From positions 1-13,757 of the forward strand of contig JAURLM010000262.1 in NCBI GenBank assembly GCA_030831265.1: a DNA stretch of 13,757 nucleotides, read 5' to 3'. Positions 7,301 through 13,757 of this stretch are shown here, piece by piece. The stretch comes from Chloroflexota bacterium (GTDB lineage Bacteria; Chloroflexota; Dehalococcoidia; Lucifugimonadales; Lucifugimonadaceae). The first letter of the stretch is position 1. Each line of letters begins with the position of its first letter. Under the pieces are notes generated by a model. That model was not told the origin of the DNA, did not search any database, and saw only the letters and a program-made list of their open reading frames with translations. The translations under genes and the position numbers were made by a program.

Positions 7301-7868
7301 GCTGCGGTCACGCCGGGCTGAGGGTCTGAGGCGTTCATACAAGCGCATTATCGATGTCGAAAAAGAGGGCATCGTTCTGCTGGTGAATGCGCTGGAGACA
7401 CTTGGCGATACCTATGGCATCTACGGATTTTCTGGCTATGGCCGCGAAAACGTGGAGTTCTACGTCATCAAAGACCTTGAGGAGCGCTTCTCAGAAAACG
7501 TGCCGCGTCGTATCGACCGCATAGCCCCGCTGCACGCAACGCGCATGGGACCGGCTATTCGGCACGCAGCGCAAAAACTGGCCGAAGTCGACTCCAAGTC
7601 TCGCTTCCTTTTCCTCATCTCTGACGGACGGCCGCAGGATCGCGGCTATTCTCGTGAGGGAGTAGAGAAGGAATACGCGGTGCACGATACTCGGCAGGCG
7701 CTGATCGAGGCGAAGCGGATGGGAATCACGCCCTTCTGTCTGACAGTGGACAAGTCAGGGCATGACTACCTGAAAACGATGATGGAAGACTTCTCTTACG
7801 AGGTGTTGCCGGACATCAGCATGCTGCCTATGAGGCTGCCGCAGCTGTACCGTGCCCTGACCATGTAG
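4383..7868 (+). CDS. Giant CbbO/NorD-like VWA-domain protein
   Basis: A 1161-residue protein whose C-terminal part is a NorD/CbbO-type von Willebrand A domain. The MIDAS residues are intact: DMSAS at 942-946, T1053 in ATRMGPAIRHA, and D1081 in SDGRPQD. Family signatures YDEWDF (834-839), IDVEKEG, IYGFSGYG and VHDTRQALIEAKRMGI are also present. Residues about 1-400 look like helical repeats of roughly 35 residues: AVAYFK occurs near 116-120 and again near 340-344 in similar contexts. A segment at 425-450 carries VYLPS and HQVGHIEFGSFEF (H435, H439). A very acidic stretch runs from about 645 to 712, followed by a Gln/Glu/Met-rich linker to about 830. NorD and CbbO are usually about 600-800 residues, so this is an enlarged form. 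It probably works as the metal-binding adaptor that recruits the client to the CbbQ/NorQ-like ring encoded upstream. No signal peptide or membrane segment is seen, so it is likely cytoplasmic. Confidence 0.92.
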   Translation: MSETTGKGEPENSQQSGEARLTVPQIEAELEQFPAPVAERFRMAQSQLTGRLADETLLEWAYTGLEIARKTVRSWEAASEYFDSSIAVQRQLPSGQFLRWGRTGAGLCNDSPSLAVAYFKASPAAMLRLRPRYIDDWATVTRSLYRGTWKSSALAARLFESTPRLLETLSFDEFCSFGGFLEVLSRRSYDSASESLNQGIALFPKLGTDSDHFIALARAVSESSWRQVKELFDAASDSLTNLPSAQRVALLSLARRLNAMGSTESGPLLRAGSKAVSSVSADSRDRLLELTDRLASVHAAAAPEFLRSAPNVLERVTFQQLVEWHSRGSEISRENPEAAVAYFKLESSAATEALDALSSSIELSRVRDILRMYCQALTGRSIEVSAAQQLADKGIGWFQGELPTTEGTTVYLPSVINRYTSKEENFSFYKVVSTHQVGHIEFGSFEFDFSQPSGMFDDLRPDLPGARKLAQEIEKDKRLKAQMELAQSPEATALIEGVVAAPAEGEGAAAAQREFLTDMSRFFDLFPDNKLALDVFTIVESTRVDSMVMGRYQGISSMYRKVQSGALETRPELEELPARESIVEFLIRWSLGQRDGLVAPKEHLESARKVRRLLDLMSTPEATVEDAAEATIRIYSILSDVRNEEVDEDDFESIDPEEQEEGEDQSGGNEEVNRDDVVQQFMQGAQDKAGEEGESDEDGPETEDAEDQLPGEEEYSSPQEIDYRGEFKPELSQLLSQLQMAQGGEMGDEIDGMEPITQEQLEEMMKNAPELNQQDMQEGEEGQEAPNTDELLENLMKELQKRDPQNQQFQQGPMQHVDEDGGPLDATEPNTFTYDEWDFRAGEYKPRWCLVHQKEMADGEPNFFRETLIDNASLLARIRKQFELVVPEMYRKQKRLEDGEEQDLDAVLEAVIDMKIGITPDEKVYWRRNKTERSVSVAFLLDMSASTAEAIDEAKKPTDDWGAPDDPVEYMVWLRSRRAEGLRRSYKRIIDVEKEGIVLLVNALETLGDTYGIYGFSGYGRENVEFYVIKDLEERFSENVPRRIDRIAPLHATRMGPAIRHAAQKLAEVDSKSRFLFLISDGRPQDRGYSREGVEKEYAVHDTRQALIEAKRMGITPFCLTVDKSGHDYLKTMMEDFSYEVLPDISMLPMRLPQLYRALTM

Positions 7869-7924
7869 GTCGCTTTCGTGGTGGAGCGAGGCGATATCAG
7901 GATGCTGGCTGCATACGCCGGGGA

Positions 7925-9172
7925 TTAAACTTCGTCGGATGCCAGTGCGCTTGTCGCTTCTGTCAGCACGAACATTGCTGCGCGGGGCAGGGCGCGATCG
8001 GGCGACTGGTAGAAGCGCCCGCGTACGACTTTTTGCCCTGATGCGGTTACGAACGCAGCGAAGATTGTCCCCTTCATCTGTTCGTCATCATCACCAGCTG
8101 GCGGCGTGACGCCGATGCCGAGCGCCGCTCCGGTCAATTCACGCGCACTCGTGGCCATCTGTAGTGCGGCCGCCTCGCTGACTGCGCCAGCACTCTTGCC
8201 TGCCACGCCACCAAGCATTGTCTCCAACAGTGGCGTCGCCAAAGGCGCTCCACCCGGTCCGGTGACAAGGGACCCGCGGAACCAGTGCTCATGCCCCGGT
8301 GTCTGGGAAAGCATCGACGCTACTGCGCCGCCCGTTCCTGAATCGACTACTCCAACAGTCATATTTGCGTCCATCAGGAGTTGTCCTAGCCGTGCGCTGG
8401 GTGTCTCGTCATCCACTCCCCAGATGGCAGCGCCGATTCGGTTGCGAATCTCTGTTTCAACTGGCGCGGTCAACGCTTCGGCTTCAGTACGGGTTGGTGC
8501 GCGGGAGATGATTCGCAGGTGGATACCGTCACGGTGGGCGTAGATACCCAGGTACGGGTTTTCCTTGCCGAAGAGATCGCCTATTACCTCGTCGATGCCG
8601 CCCTCGGTGATTCCAGTGGTGCGGAGAATCCGAGTGTGGACAATGCCAGCACCGGTCATTTCTCGCACAGCAGGCCCAATGTGGTTGTCCCACATCTGCT
8701 TGATTTCTCGTGGTGGTCCCGGCGTCAGGAAGATTTGACTACCGTTGCGCTTGACCCACCATCCAGGTGCTGTACCACCGGGATTGGGCAGGAACGTCGC
8801 TGATGGAATGATGTTGGCTTGCTTGATATTCGTCTTTGGCATGTTGGTGATGCCGCGTTCACGGAATACACCTTCTATCCATGCCAGCATTTCTGCATCG
8901 ACTGACATCGTCTCACCGAGCACGTGGGCGACAGCTTCGCGTGTGAGATCGTCGCTGGTTGGGCCGAGTCCGCCGGACGTGATAATCACCTGCGACCGCC
9001 CAAGTGCGCGCTTGATTACTTCATGCAGGTGTTCGATGTCATCACCAACCTGAGATGCCCAGCGTACGGTGACTCCCGCATTCGCCAGTTCCTGTGCGAA
9101 ATAGGAAGCGTTGGTGTCTACGATCTCGCCCATAAGCAGCTCTCGGCCTATGGTGATGATCTCTCCATTCAT
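7925..9172 (-). CDS. cinA: CinA-family protein with degenerate C-terminal deamidase-like domain
   Basis: A 415-residue, two-domain CinA-like protein. The N-terminal MoCF-type domain (about 1-170) is well conserved: IGRELLMGEIVDTNASY, TSGGLGPTSDDLTREAVA and LTPGPPREIKQMW. In CinA this domain is linked to ADP-ribose/NAD-related pyrophosphatase activity. The C-terminal domain corresponds to PncC (NMN deamidase). Here the usual ESCTGG motif reads DSGTGG (D277-S278), the usual YSN...K segment is replaced by TGPGGAPLATP with no Tyr or Lys, and the usual GIAGPxGGT loop reads GVTPPAGDDDE. The serine is kept but the other catalytic positions are not, so deamidase activity is doubtful. The start is ATG 9172 with GGAG 11 nt upstream. 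It lies 125 nt after the DUF4340-like gene on the same strand and converges on the VWA gene with a 56-nt gap. Confidence 0.93.
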   Translation of the reverse strand: MNGEIITIGRELLMGEIVDTNASYFAQELANAGVTVRWASQVGDDIEHLHEVIKRALGRSQVIITSGGLGPTSDDLTREAVAHVLGETMSVDAEMLAWIEGVFRERGITNMPKTNIKQANIIPSATFLPNPGGTAPGWWVKRNGSQIFLTPGPPREIKQMWDNHIGPAVREMTGAGIVHTRILRTTGITEGGIDEVIGDLFGKENPYLGIYAHRDGIHLRIISRAPTRTEAEALTAPVETEIRNRIGAAIWGVDDETPSARLGQLLMDANMTVGVVDSGTGGAVASMLSQTPGHEHWFRGSLVTGPGGAPLATPLLETMLGGVAGKSAGAVSEAAALQMATSARELTGAALGIGVTPPAGDDDEQMKGTIFAAFVTASGQKVVRGRFYQSPDRALPRAAMFVLTEATSALASDEV

Positions 9173-9297
9173 ATGACTGAGTGCTCCATGCGATGAACGT
9201 ACAAAGTGAAAACCGGGTACTCGAAAGAACGCGACAAGCGAAAGCTGTCGTGCAGTTTAGCCGAGAATTGGTCGGTTCTTATAATGCTGCCGTCGGA

Positions 9298-10329
9298 CTA
9301 GTCGGCGGGTACCAGCGGGGGGCCGTCAAACAGTTCCAGCAGTTGATCGCCCCATTCCCGGTCAATGATGATCACGTCAGACGTTTCGTTTGCCACTGCA
9401 TAGCGATAATTGCCGTCTGGCGTGACGTCACCAATGGTCATGCTGACGCGGTCGACTTCTGTAACGTTTGGTTGATTTGGCGCAGGGTGCTCAATACGAA
9501 TAGCCATATACGGAGAAGTATTGGTCGCTCCGTACTGTTCAAAATCGGTCTGCTCCTGGAGATTGAGTGCTACTGCGCCCGAAAACTTTCGTTCTGCAAT
9601 CAACTCTAGAGCGGCACTGAAAGCGTCCGGGTCAACTCCAATGGTTCCTGTACACGGGTCTTTTTCAACTGGCAAATCACAGAGGTGATATTCCCTGGTT
9701 GCACGGTCAATTCCGTAAGCACGGACAACCTCATTGTCCTCGAATAGTAGAATCTCACGTACCTCAGATGGATTGAGCACGTACATCCAATCTGGAACCG
9801 GCGGGTCATTAACCAATCGGTTCAGTACCCCGCTCCATGTTGAGTCAACCAGCACTAGCTGCCTGTAACCCTCAACCTGGGCGTACGTTGATTCACCGCT
9901 TACGGTGGTGTTGCCCACCAGCAAGACACGCTCCGTACCGTCTCTCATGCCGATGGTGTAACGACTCGAAGGGTTATCCAGTCCGTACTGTGCCGGGTCC
10001 TGGATTTCAGCCTGGAGCACGCGTTGTGTTCGCGGACCGCCCAGCAGGGTGGTGATACCACCGAACCTGTACAGGTTAGCTGGAACTTCGTGGTAGGTAT
10101 CGTCGTTTTCGAAATACCAGCGGTTGATGTTCTCTCTCAATTTGAAAGAGACCGCCTGTCCCTCGTTCTCAAGTCGGATACTGATGATGTCTTCTACAGG
10201 GATGTTGTAGAAGTATGGTGGCTGTTCGATAGTCGTCTCGGTACCAAAATCAGTATCGATAATCAGAGCGGCACCGATGGCCACCCATGAACCGATAATC
10301 AGGATTATCAGCGTAATTCGGAGGTTCAA
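9298..10329 (-). CDS. DUF4340-like membrane-anchored protein of a Gld-type ABC system
   Basis: A 343-residue protein with one N-terminal membrane anchor (about residues 4-25, a run of Ile/Leu/Ala) and a large, probably extracytoplasmic domain. The pattern resembles DUF4340 proteins: an early SIRLENEGQAVSFKL segment, WYFENDD, a GGITTLLGGPRTQRVL stretch, DPAQYGLDNPSSRYTIGM, a VGNTTVSGESTYAQVEG segment, and similar repeated motifs in the second half (EQTDFEQYGATN, YRYAVANETSDVIII). DUF4340 proteins are typically encoded next to GldG-like subunits, as here, and their biochemical role is not known. The start is TTG at 10329, supported by a GGAGG 9 nt upstream; the GldG-like stop codon is only 3 nt before it, so the two are translationally linked. 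This is the last gene of the ABC operon. Confidence 0.8.
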   Translation of the reverse strand: MNLRITLIILIIGSWVAIGAALIIDTDFGTETTIEQPPYFYNIPVEDIISIRLENEGQAVSFKLRENINRWYFENDDTYHEVPANLYRFGGITTLLGGPRTQRVLQAEIQDPAQYGLDNPSSRYTIGMRDGTERVLLVGNTTVSGESTYAQVEGYRQLVLVDSTWSGVLNRLVNDPPVPDWMYVLNPSEVREILLFEDNEVVRAYGIDRATREYHLCDLPVEKDPCTGTIGVDPDAFSAALELIAERKFSGAVALNLQEQTDFEQYGATNTSPYMAIRIEHPAPNQPNVTEVDRVSMTIGDVTPDGNYRYAVANETSDVIIIDREWGDQLLELFDGPPLVPAD

Positions 10330-10332
10330 ACT

Positions 10333-11880
10333 CTAACGCCTCCGCCACCAAACCCAGACGCCGGCCATAGCGATGAGAGATGGCATAAGCAACCATCCGC
10401 TCCAGCGCACATAGTCACGTTCAGGAGTGGTCAACCAGAAAATCCGGTCTGTATCTGTTTTAGTGGTGATTGAGATCAGTTCGTAATCTTTAACGAGCCA
10501 GCGAACCGAGTTGAGTAGCAGGTCGCCGTTTTTTGCAGATGCGAAAGCCTGGTTTGAAGCGAAGTCAGAGTCACCGATGATGACCATATTCGTCTTTATC
10601 AGGTCGCCGTTTGCATTCACGTAGGGCTGTCCCTGCAACTCTGCGATGGCCTGCAACGTGATCGCCACAGGCAACGGGCCTCTTCGGTCGCCCTCAGTCT
10701 CGTTGAAATCGATCGTCCCGTCGAGGCTGAGTTCGGCCCAGCTGTCCAGGGTTGTCCTGGCAAGTATCTGCTGGTCGATGTATGGAATCCCGTTTTGCAG
10801 CGGGATAGTTGCGGGATCTACAGTGGTCGCGAAGTAAGTCGATCCCGGCAGATACACAACGTCAAAGTCCGTTGTGATCGGGTTGGGCAGGAACTGCAGG
10901 TTCGATGCCTTGATCTGCAGGAACTGAGGATTCGGTGCAATGTAACTTGCGATGTCCACGGCCTGACCGAGGCCAACGGCAATGCCGTAGCGTGAGAGGA
11001 ATGCAAGGAATGTTTCCGGTGTTGTGTCCGGTTCCAGGAGCAGCATCATTGATCCGCCAGTAAGTGCATACTGCCTGAGAATCTGGCTTTCTGTTTCAGT
11101 CATGTCCTGTTGCGGGTCGGCGATGATGACCGCCGCTGGCATGAATGAAGCTTCTGCCGAAGCTGGTGGATTGTTCTGTTCTTCGATGATGATTGAGCCT
11201 AGCTCTTGCAGGGTCGCATTTGTGACGAGGTAGTTCTCCCGCACAAGTGCATCGAATGCCAGGCCGTAATTCCTGCCGCCTGCAGTGTCATTCGGATTGC
11301 GCTCCGAATGGCCGGAAATGAACATCACATGCTTCTGGCGAATCTGGTTGACCACGAGCAGTCCGGTGAGAATGTCCTGCTCACTGAACAGTGCCTGTGT
11401 TGGGTCATCAGCTGCACCTGATGGCAGGATGATCTCACGCCGCTGAGACTCCATACCCTCTACTACCAGGGCTGGGTATGTAGTGATGTTGTAAAGGCTC
11501 GCCTCATTCGGGTTGAGCTCAGGGTCCACCTGCCGGTAGTCCAGCGGGAACACTGTTGAACGGCGCTTGAATTCCGAAAGCGTGTCCTCTGTCCGTTTCC
11601 ATGCGTTACGTTGCTGGATGTCTGCTGTCGGGAAGAATGCGGTTATGCGCACCGGCTCCTTCAGGCTGTTCAGGTTCGTCTGTACTTTTTCTCCAAGCAA
11701 GAACTGCTTGGTGTACGTCGTGTCGATGCGCAGGAACCCTGGCGGGTTCGGCCGGTTGGATGCGTAAAAGAGAACATAGTTCAATGCGGCCGCAATGCCG
11801 ATTGTTATCAGCAGGACCGTTACGGTGTTGACTCCGTATTCCCGCCGCGTCCGAACACCGTTTTCAGCAAGCTGCGCCAT
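10333..11880 (-). CDS. GldG-like ABC transporter auxiliary protein
   Basis: A 515-residue protein with an N-terminal membrane segment (about 19-41), a large extracytoplasmic region and a C-terminal membrane segment (about 493-512) ending in WWRRR. This is the topology of the GldG / ABC_transp_aux family. Typical features are the opening NPPGFLRIDTTYTKQFLL, a thioredoxin-like-looking VRITAFFPTA strand, a VMFISGHSERNP motif (GHxE) near the middle, and ALTGGSMMLLLEPDTTPETF. In Bacteroidetes GldG belongs with GldA and GldF to an ABC complex needed for gliding; relatives in non-gliding bacteria have unknown cargo. The ATG at 11880 lies inside the preceding small gene (61-nt overlap) and has no obvious Shine-Dalgarno. 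I found no better in-frame start before the first membrane segment. Confidence 0.87.
   Translation of the reverse strand: MAQLAENGVRTRREYGVNTVTVLLITIGIAAALNYVLFYASNRPNPPGFLRIDTTYTKQFLLGEKVQTNLNSLKEPVRITAFFPTADIQQRNAWKRTEDTLSEFKRRSTVFPLDYRQVDPELNPNEASLYNITTYPALVVEGMESQRREIILPSGAADDPTQALFSEQDILTGLLVVNQIRQKHVMFISGHSERNPNDTAGGRNYGLAFDALVRENYLVTNATLQELGSIIIEEQNNPPASAEASFMPAAVIIADPQQDMTETESQILRQYALTGGSMMLLLEPDTTPETFLAFLSRYGIAVGLGQAVDIASYIAPNPQFLQIKASNLQFLPNPITTDFDVVYLPGSTYFATTVDPATIPLQNGIPYIDQQILARTTLDSWAELSLDGTIDFNETEGDRRGPLPVAITLQAIAELQGQPYVNANGDLIKTNMVIIGDSDFASNQAFASAKNGDLLLNSVRWLVKDYELISITTKTDTDRIFWLTTPERDYVRWSGWLLMPSLIAMAGVWVWWRRR
10339..10343 (-). promoter_or_regulatory. Shine-Dalgarno (GGAGG) for the TTG-started DUF4340-like gene
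   Basis: GGAGG on the minus strand is encoded within the last codons of the GldG-like gene (its arginine-rich tail), 9 nt before TTG 10329. Its presence makes the non-ATG start credible. Confidence 0.75.
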
Positions 11881-12125
11881 GACATGGACGCAGCAGCCAA
11901 CAACAGCACGACACCTGCGAGGACAACGATTAGTGCGGGGCCAGAGAGGTCTCTGATGAACAGCCAGACCAGGCCTCCAATAACAATTCCGCCGACACCA
12001 GCAAGGGTCAGGCCTTGTCGGATCGACCCTGCGTTTTCCTGGAGGTTGGTGATAAGCCCGCTTGTCGTGTGGCGGACCTCATCTGGACGTGGCCTGTTCA
12101 CGGGTGGTTCGTTCGACATAGACAT
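11820..12125 (-). CDS. Small two-TM protein of the Gld-like ABC operon
   Basis: A 101-residue protein with a polar, proline-rich N terminus (1-38) and two hydrophobic segments, about 39-57 and 62-80, separated by a short RDLSG loop, then a basic tail. I do not recognise a family. It begins 6 nt after the permease stop, and its last 20 codons overlap the start of the GldG-like gene in another frame. The position between permease and GldG-like genes suggests it is a structural or assembly subunit of the same membrane complex. ATG codons at 12125 and 12119 (MSMS) are both possible starts; neither has a strong ribosome site. Confidence 0.72.
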   Translation of the reverse strand: MSMSNEPPVNRPRPDEVRHTTSGLITNLQENAGSIRQGLTLAGVGGIVIGGLVWLFIRDLSGPALIVVLAGVVLLLAAASMSWRSLLKTVFGRGGNTESTP

Positions 12126-12131
12126 GAGTGG

Positions 12132-12896
12132 TTATCGCAACCTTTTCGCTTCTAGCACCACGACGGTCAGTATCAGGAAAACACCAGTGATGGAGAGGTA
12201 GTAGGCGATGTCACCGAGGGAGATTATTCCGCGAGCGAAGTCAGCAAAATGACCGCTCTGTGCAACGCCGAAACTGTTCAAATCAAAAACCGAAAACGAA
12301 GCTCCAAGCTGGAAACCTTCCAGTATCTTCTGCGCCGTTCCAGTCAATCTCTCCGAAACAAAGTCAATGATGGTCAACCCGGTCAGGATTCCAGATCCGA
12401 CCACGAGGCCGACGATCTGGTTAGAACTCAGTGATGAGGCGAAAATTCCAACGGCAAGAGTTGCTGAACCGTAGAGAATCAGGCCGAGGTAGCCACTTCC
12501 AATCGGTCCGGTATCGGGGTCACCCAGTACGTACAGCATGAGCACGAAGTAGAGCGACAGCCCGAACATAGCAAGCAGAATGACGAAGGCGGACAAGAAC
12601 TTGCCAAGGACAACTTCTGCTTCACGTAGCGGTGACGTGAACAGTAGCTCAAGCGTCCCCAGTTTTTGCTCTTCAGCAATGAGGCGCATTGTGAGCGCCG
12701 GAGACATGAAGATCATGAAAAATACTGAACCGGCAAGGAAACCCCTGATTGACGCCACCGAGAAAGTTGGGATGACCGAGGCAACGAAGAAGAAGCCCGT
12801 AATGGCCAGGAACGCAGCTGCGACGACGTAGGCCATCGGGGATGCAAAGTATGTGCGGATTTCTTTGACCGCAATAACGCTTATGTTTGTTAGCAC
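12132..12896 (-). CDS. ABC-2-type permease (GldF-like)
   Basis: A 254-residue integral membrane protein with about six membrane segments (near residues 22-42, 53-72, 102-124, 136-156, 161-180 and 226-249). Between the second and third lies EEQKLGTLELLFTSPL (75-90), the typical cytoplasmic coupling segment of ABC-2 permeases such as GldF and NosY-type proteins. It should form the channel with the ATPase encoded immediately upstream. The start is GTG at 12896, 3 nt after the ATPase stop; the closest purine-rich site is the AGG of the ATPase stop region, with GAGGAA further upstream. Cargo is unknown. Confidence 0.9.
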   Translation of the reverse strand: MLTNISVIAVKEIRTYFASPMAYVVAAAFLAITGFFFVASVIPTFSVASIRGFLAGSVFFMIFMSPALTMRLIAEEQKLGTLELLFTSPLREAEVVLGKFLSAFVILLAMFGLSLYFVLMLYVLGDPDTGPIGSGYLGLILYGSATLAVGIFASSLSSNQIVGLVVGSGILTGLTIIDFVSERLTGTAQKILEGFQLGASFSVFDLNSFGVAQSGHFADFARGIISLGDIAYYLSITGVFLILTVVVLEAKRLR

Positions 12897-12899
12897 GAC

Positions 12900-13757
12900 C
12901 TAGTTTTCCAATTCCTCTTCAGTCGTTAGCTGTAGGAAGATCTCCTCCAGCGTAAGTGGCAGCGGGTTGAGGTTTGTCAGCCCCCATCCGTTGTCTACGA
13001 CCGTCTTCGAAATTGCCTCAGTAGCACCTGCATTCGGCCGGGCATCTACCAGCAAGGCAAGGCGTTTCTCAGTGACAGCACGTTGCTGGTGGTCAGCGCG
13101 GTGGTCGGTACGTGCGTCAACAACCATGTTCAGGTCCCGGAGCGCTGCAATTGCCGTCCGTGCTTCGGCTCCCCTGACACCAACCTCAATCCGTTCTGCG
13201 TGCTGCAATCGTGATGAGAGGGCAGCAGGACGGTCATCTGCGACGATGCGACCGTCATTGATGACGAGCACTCGCTTACAAATCATGCTTACTTCAGGAA
13301 GGATGTGAGAGCTTAGTAGCATGGTGTGCTCTTCACCGAGCTCACTGATTAACTCTCGAGTCTCTACCACCTGGATGGGGTCGATACCGATAGTTGGCTC
13401 GTCCAGGATCAACACATCCGGTTCATGCAGAATTGCCTGGGCAATTCCCGTGCGCTGCCGGTATCCCTTGGACAATTTGCCTACGTGGGTGTTCCGGTAG
13501 TCACCAAGCCGAACAACATCAATCACCTTCGGCAGACGCTCGTCGATCCATTTTCGGTTCATGCCACGAATCTGGCCCATGTAGCGCAGATAGTCTGTGA
13601 CGGTCATATCCAGGTACAGCGGAACCGTTTCGGGCAGGTAGCCAATGTGCCGTCGGACGTCCAGTGAGTGGGATTCGATGTTGTACCCGGCCACCGTCAC
13701 CTGTCCTTCGGACGGTGGCGTGAAACCGGTCAGGACTCGCATCGTTGTTGTCTTGCC
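12900..13757 (-). CDS. ABC transporter ATPase (GldA-like), 5' end outside the window
   Basis: The last 285 residues of an ABC ATPase. The window edge falls inside Walker A: the first readable codons give GKTTTMRVLTGF, so only the N-terminal part is missing and the ATG at 13742 is an internal methionine. Other motifs are a Q-loop-region LPETVPLY, signature LSKGYRQRTGIAQAI, Walker B VLILDEPTIGIDP and H-loop SSHIL. A C-terminal extension of about 80 residues follows, as in GldA/CcmA/DrrA-type exporters' ATPases. It powers the ABC-2 permease encoded 3 nt downstream. This is the first visible gene of the operon; whether another gene precedes it cannot be seen. Confidence 0.95.
   Translation of the reverse strand, partial: GKTTTMRVLTGFTPPSEGQVTVAGYNIESHSLDVRRHIGYLPETVPLYLDMTVTDYLRYMGQIRGMNRKWIDERLPKVIDVVRLGDYRNTHVGKLSKGYRQRTGIAQAILHEPDVLILDEPTIGIDPIQVVETRELISELGEEHTMLLSSHILPEVSMICKRVLVINDGRIVADDRPAALSSRLQHAERIEVGVRGAEARTAIAALRDLNMVVDARTDHRADHQQRAVTEKRLALLVDARPNAGATEAISKTVVDNGWGLTNLNPLPLTLEEIFLQLTTEEELEN

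Noticed and set aside
7869..7924. Bidirectional terminator between the convergent VWA and cinA genes
   Set aside because: Only a 5-bp stem (7870-7874 with 7885-7889) with wobble inner pairs and no T run; not convincing.
9280..9285. Perfect TATAAT on the plus strand just beyond the end of the DUF4340-like gene
   Set aside because: No matching -35 at the right distance (TTTAGC at best), and it would drive transcription antisense to the ABC operon; likely chance.
9291..9309. Imperfect inverted repeat around the DUF4340-like stop codon as a terminator
   Set aside because: On the transcribed (minus) strand two pairs become mismatches, and no T run follows.

Overview
The window looks like bacterial chromosome with tightly packed genes, moderate-to-high GC, frequent TTG and GTG starts, and no mobile elements, tRNAs, rRNAs or CRISPR arrays that I could see. 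Gene content (SelA, a CbbQ/NorQ-type AAA ATPase with a very large NorD-like VWA partner, and a Gld-like ABC exporter with a DUF4340-type subunit) suggests Chloroflexota, possibly a marine SAR202/Dehalococcoidia-like lineage. That assignment is inference from protein flavour only; no phylogenetic marker is present.

Left block (1-1913, minus strand): a TTG-started selA (selenocysteine synthase) overlaps by 4 nt with a small single-domain Smr nuclease gene. A possible start of a further gene runs off the left edge. No selB, selD or tRNA-Sec gene is visible here.

Central block (2173-7868, plus strand): coaE (dephospho-CoA kinase with an unusual P-loop), a CbbQ/NirQ/NorQ-family AAA+ ATPase, a Nudix hydrolase resembling CoA diphosphatases, and a 1161-residue CbbO/NorD-like VWA protein. 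The last three are almost certainly one transcription unit (25-nt gap, then a 4-nt GTGA overlap). The ATPase and VWA proteins are expected to form a MoxR-type remodelling machine of the sort that activates Rubisco (CbbQO) or nitric oxide reductase (NorQD). No such client enzyme is encoded here, so the target is unknown.

Right block (13757-7925, minus strand): an ABC-2-type export/gliding-like operon reading ATPase (5' end cut by the window edge), six-TM permease, a two-TM small protein, a GldG-like protein and a DUF4340-like protein. The genes are 3-6 nt apart, or overlap by 61 nt in one case. After a 125-nt gap comes cinA, whose C-terminal deamidase-like domain looks degenerate. cinA converges on the VWA gene with 56 nt between their stop codons.

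There is no gene-free stretch longer than 300 nt. The largest gaps are the divergent selA/coaE region (259 nt), 38-174 at the left end, and the DUF4340-to-cinA gap.
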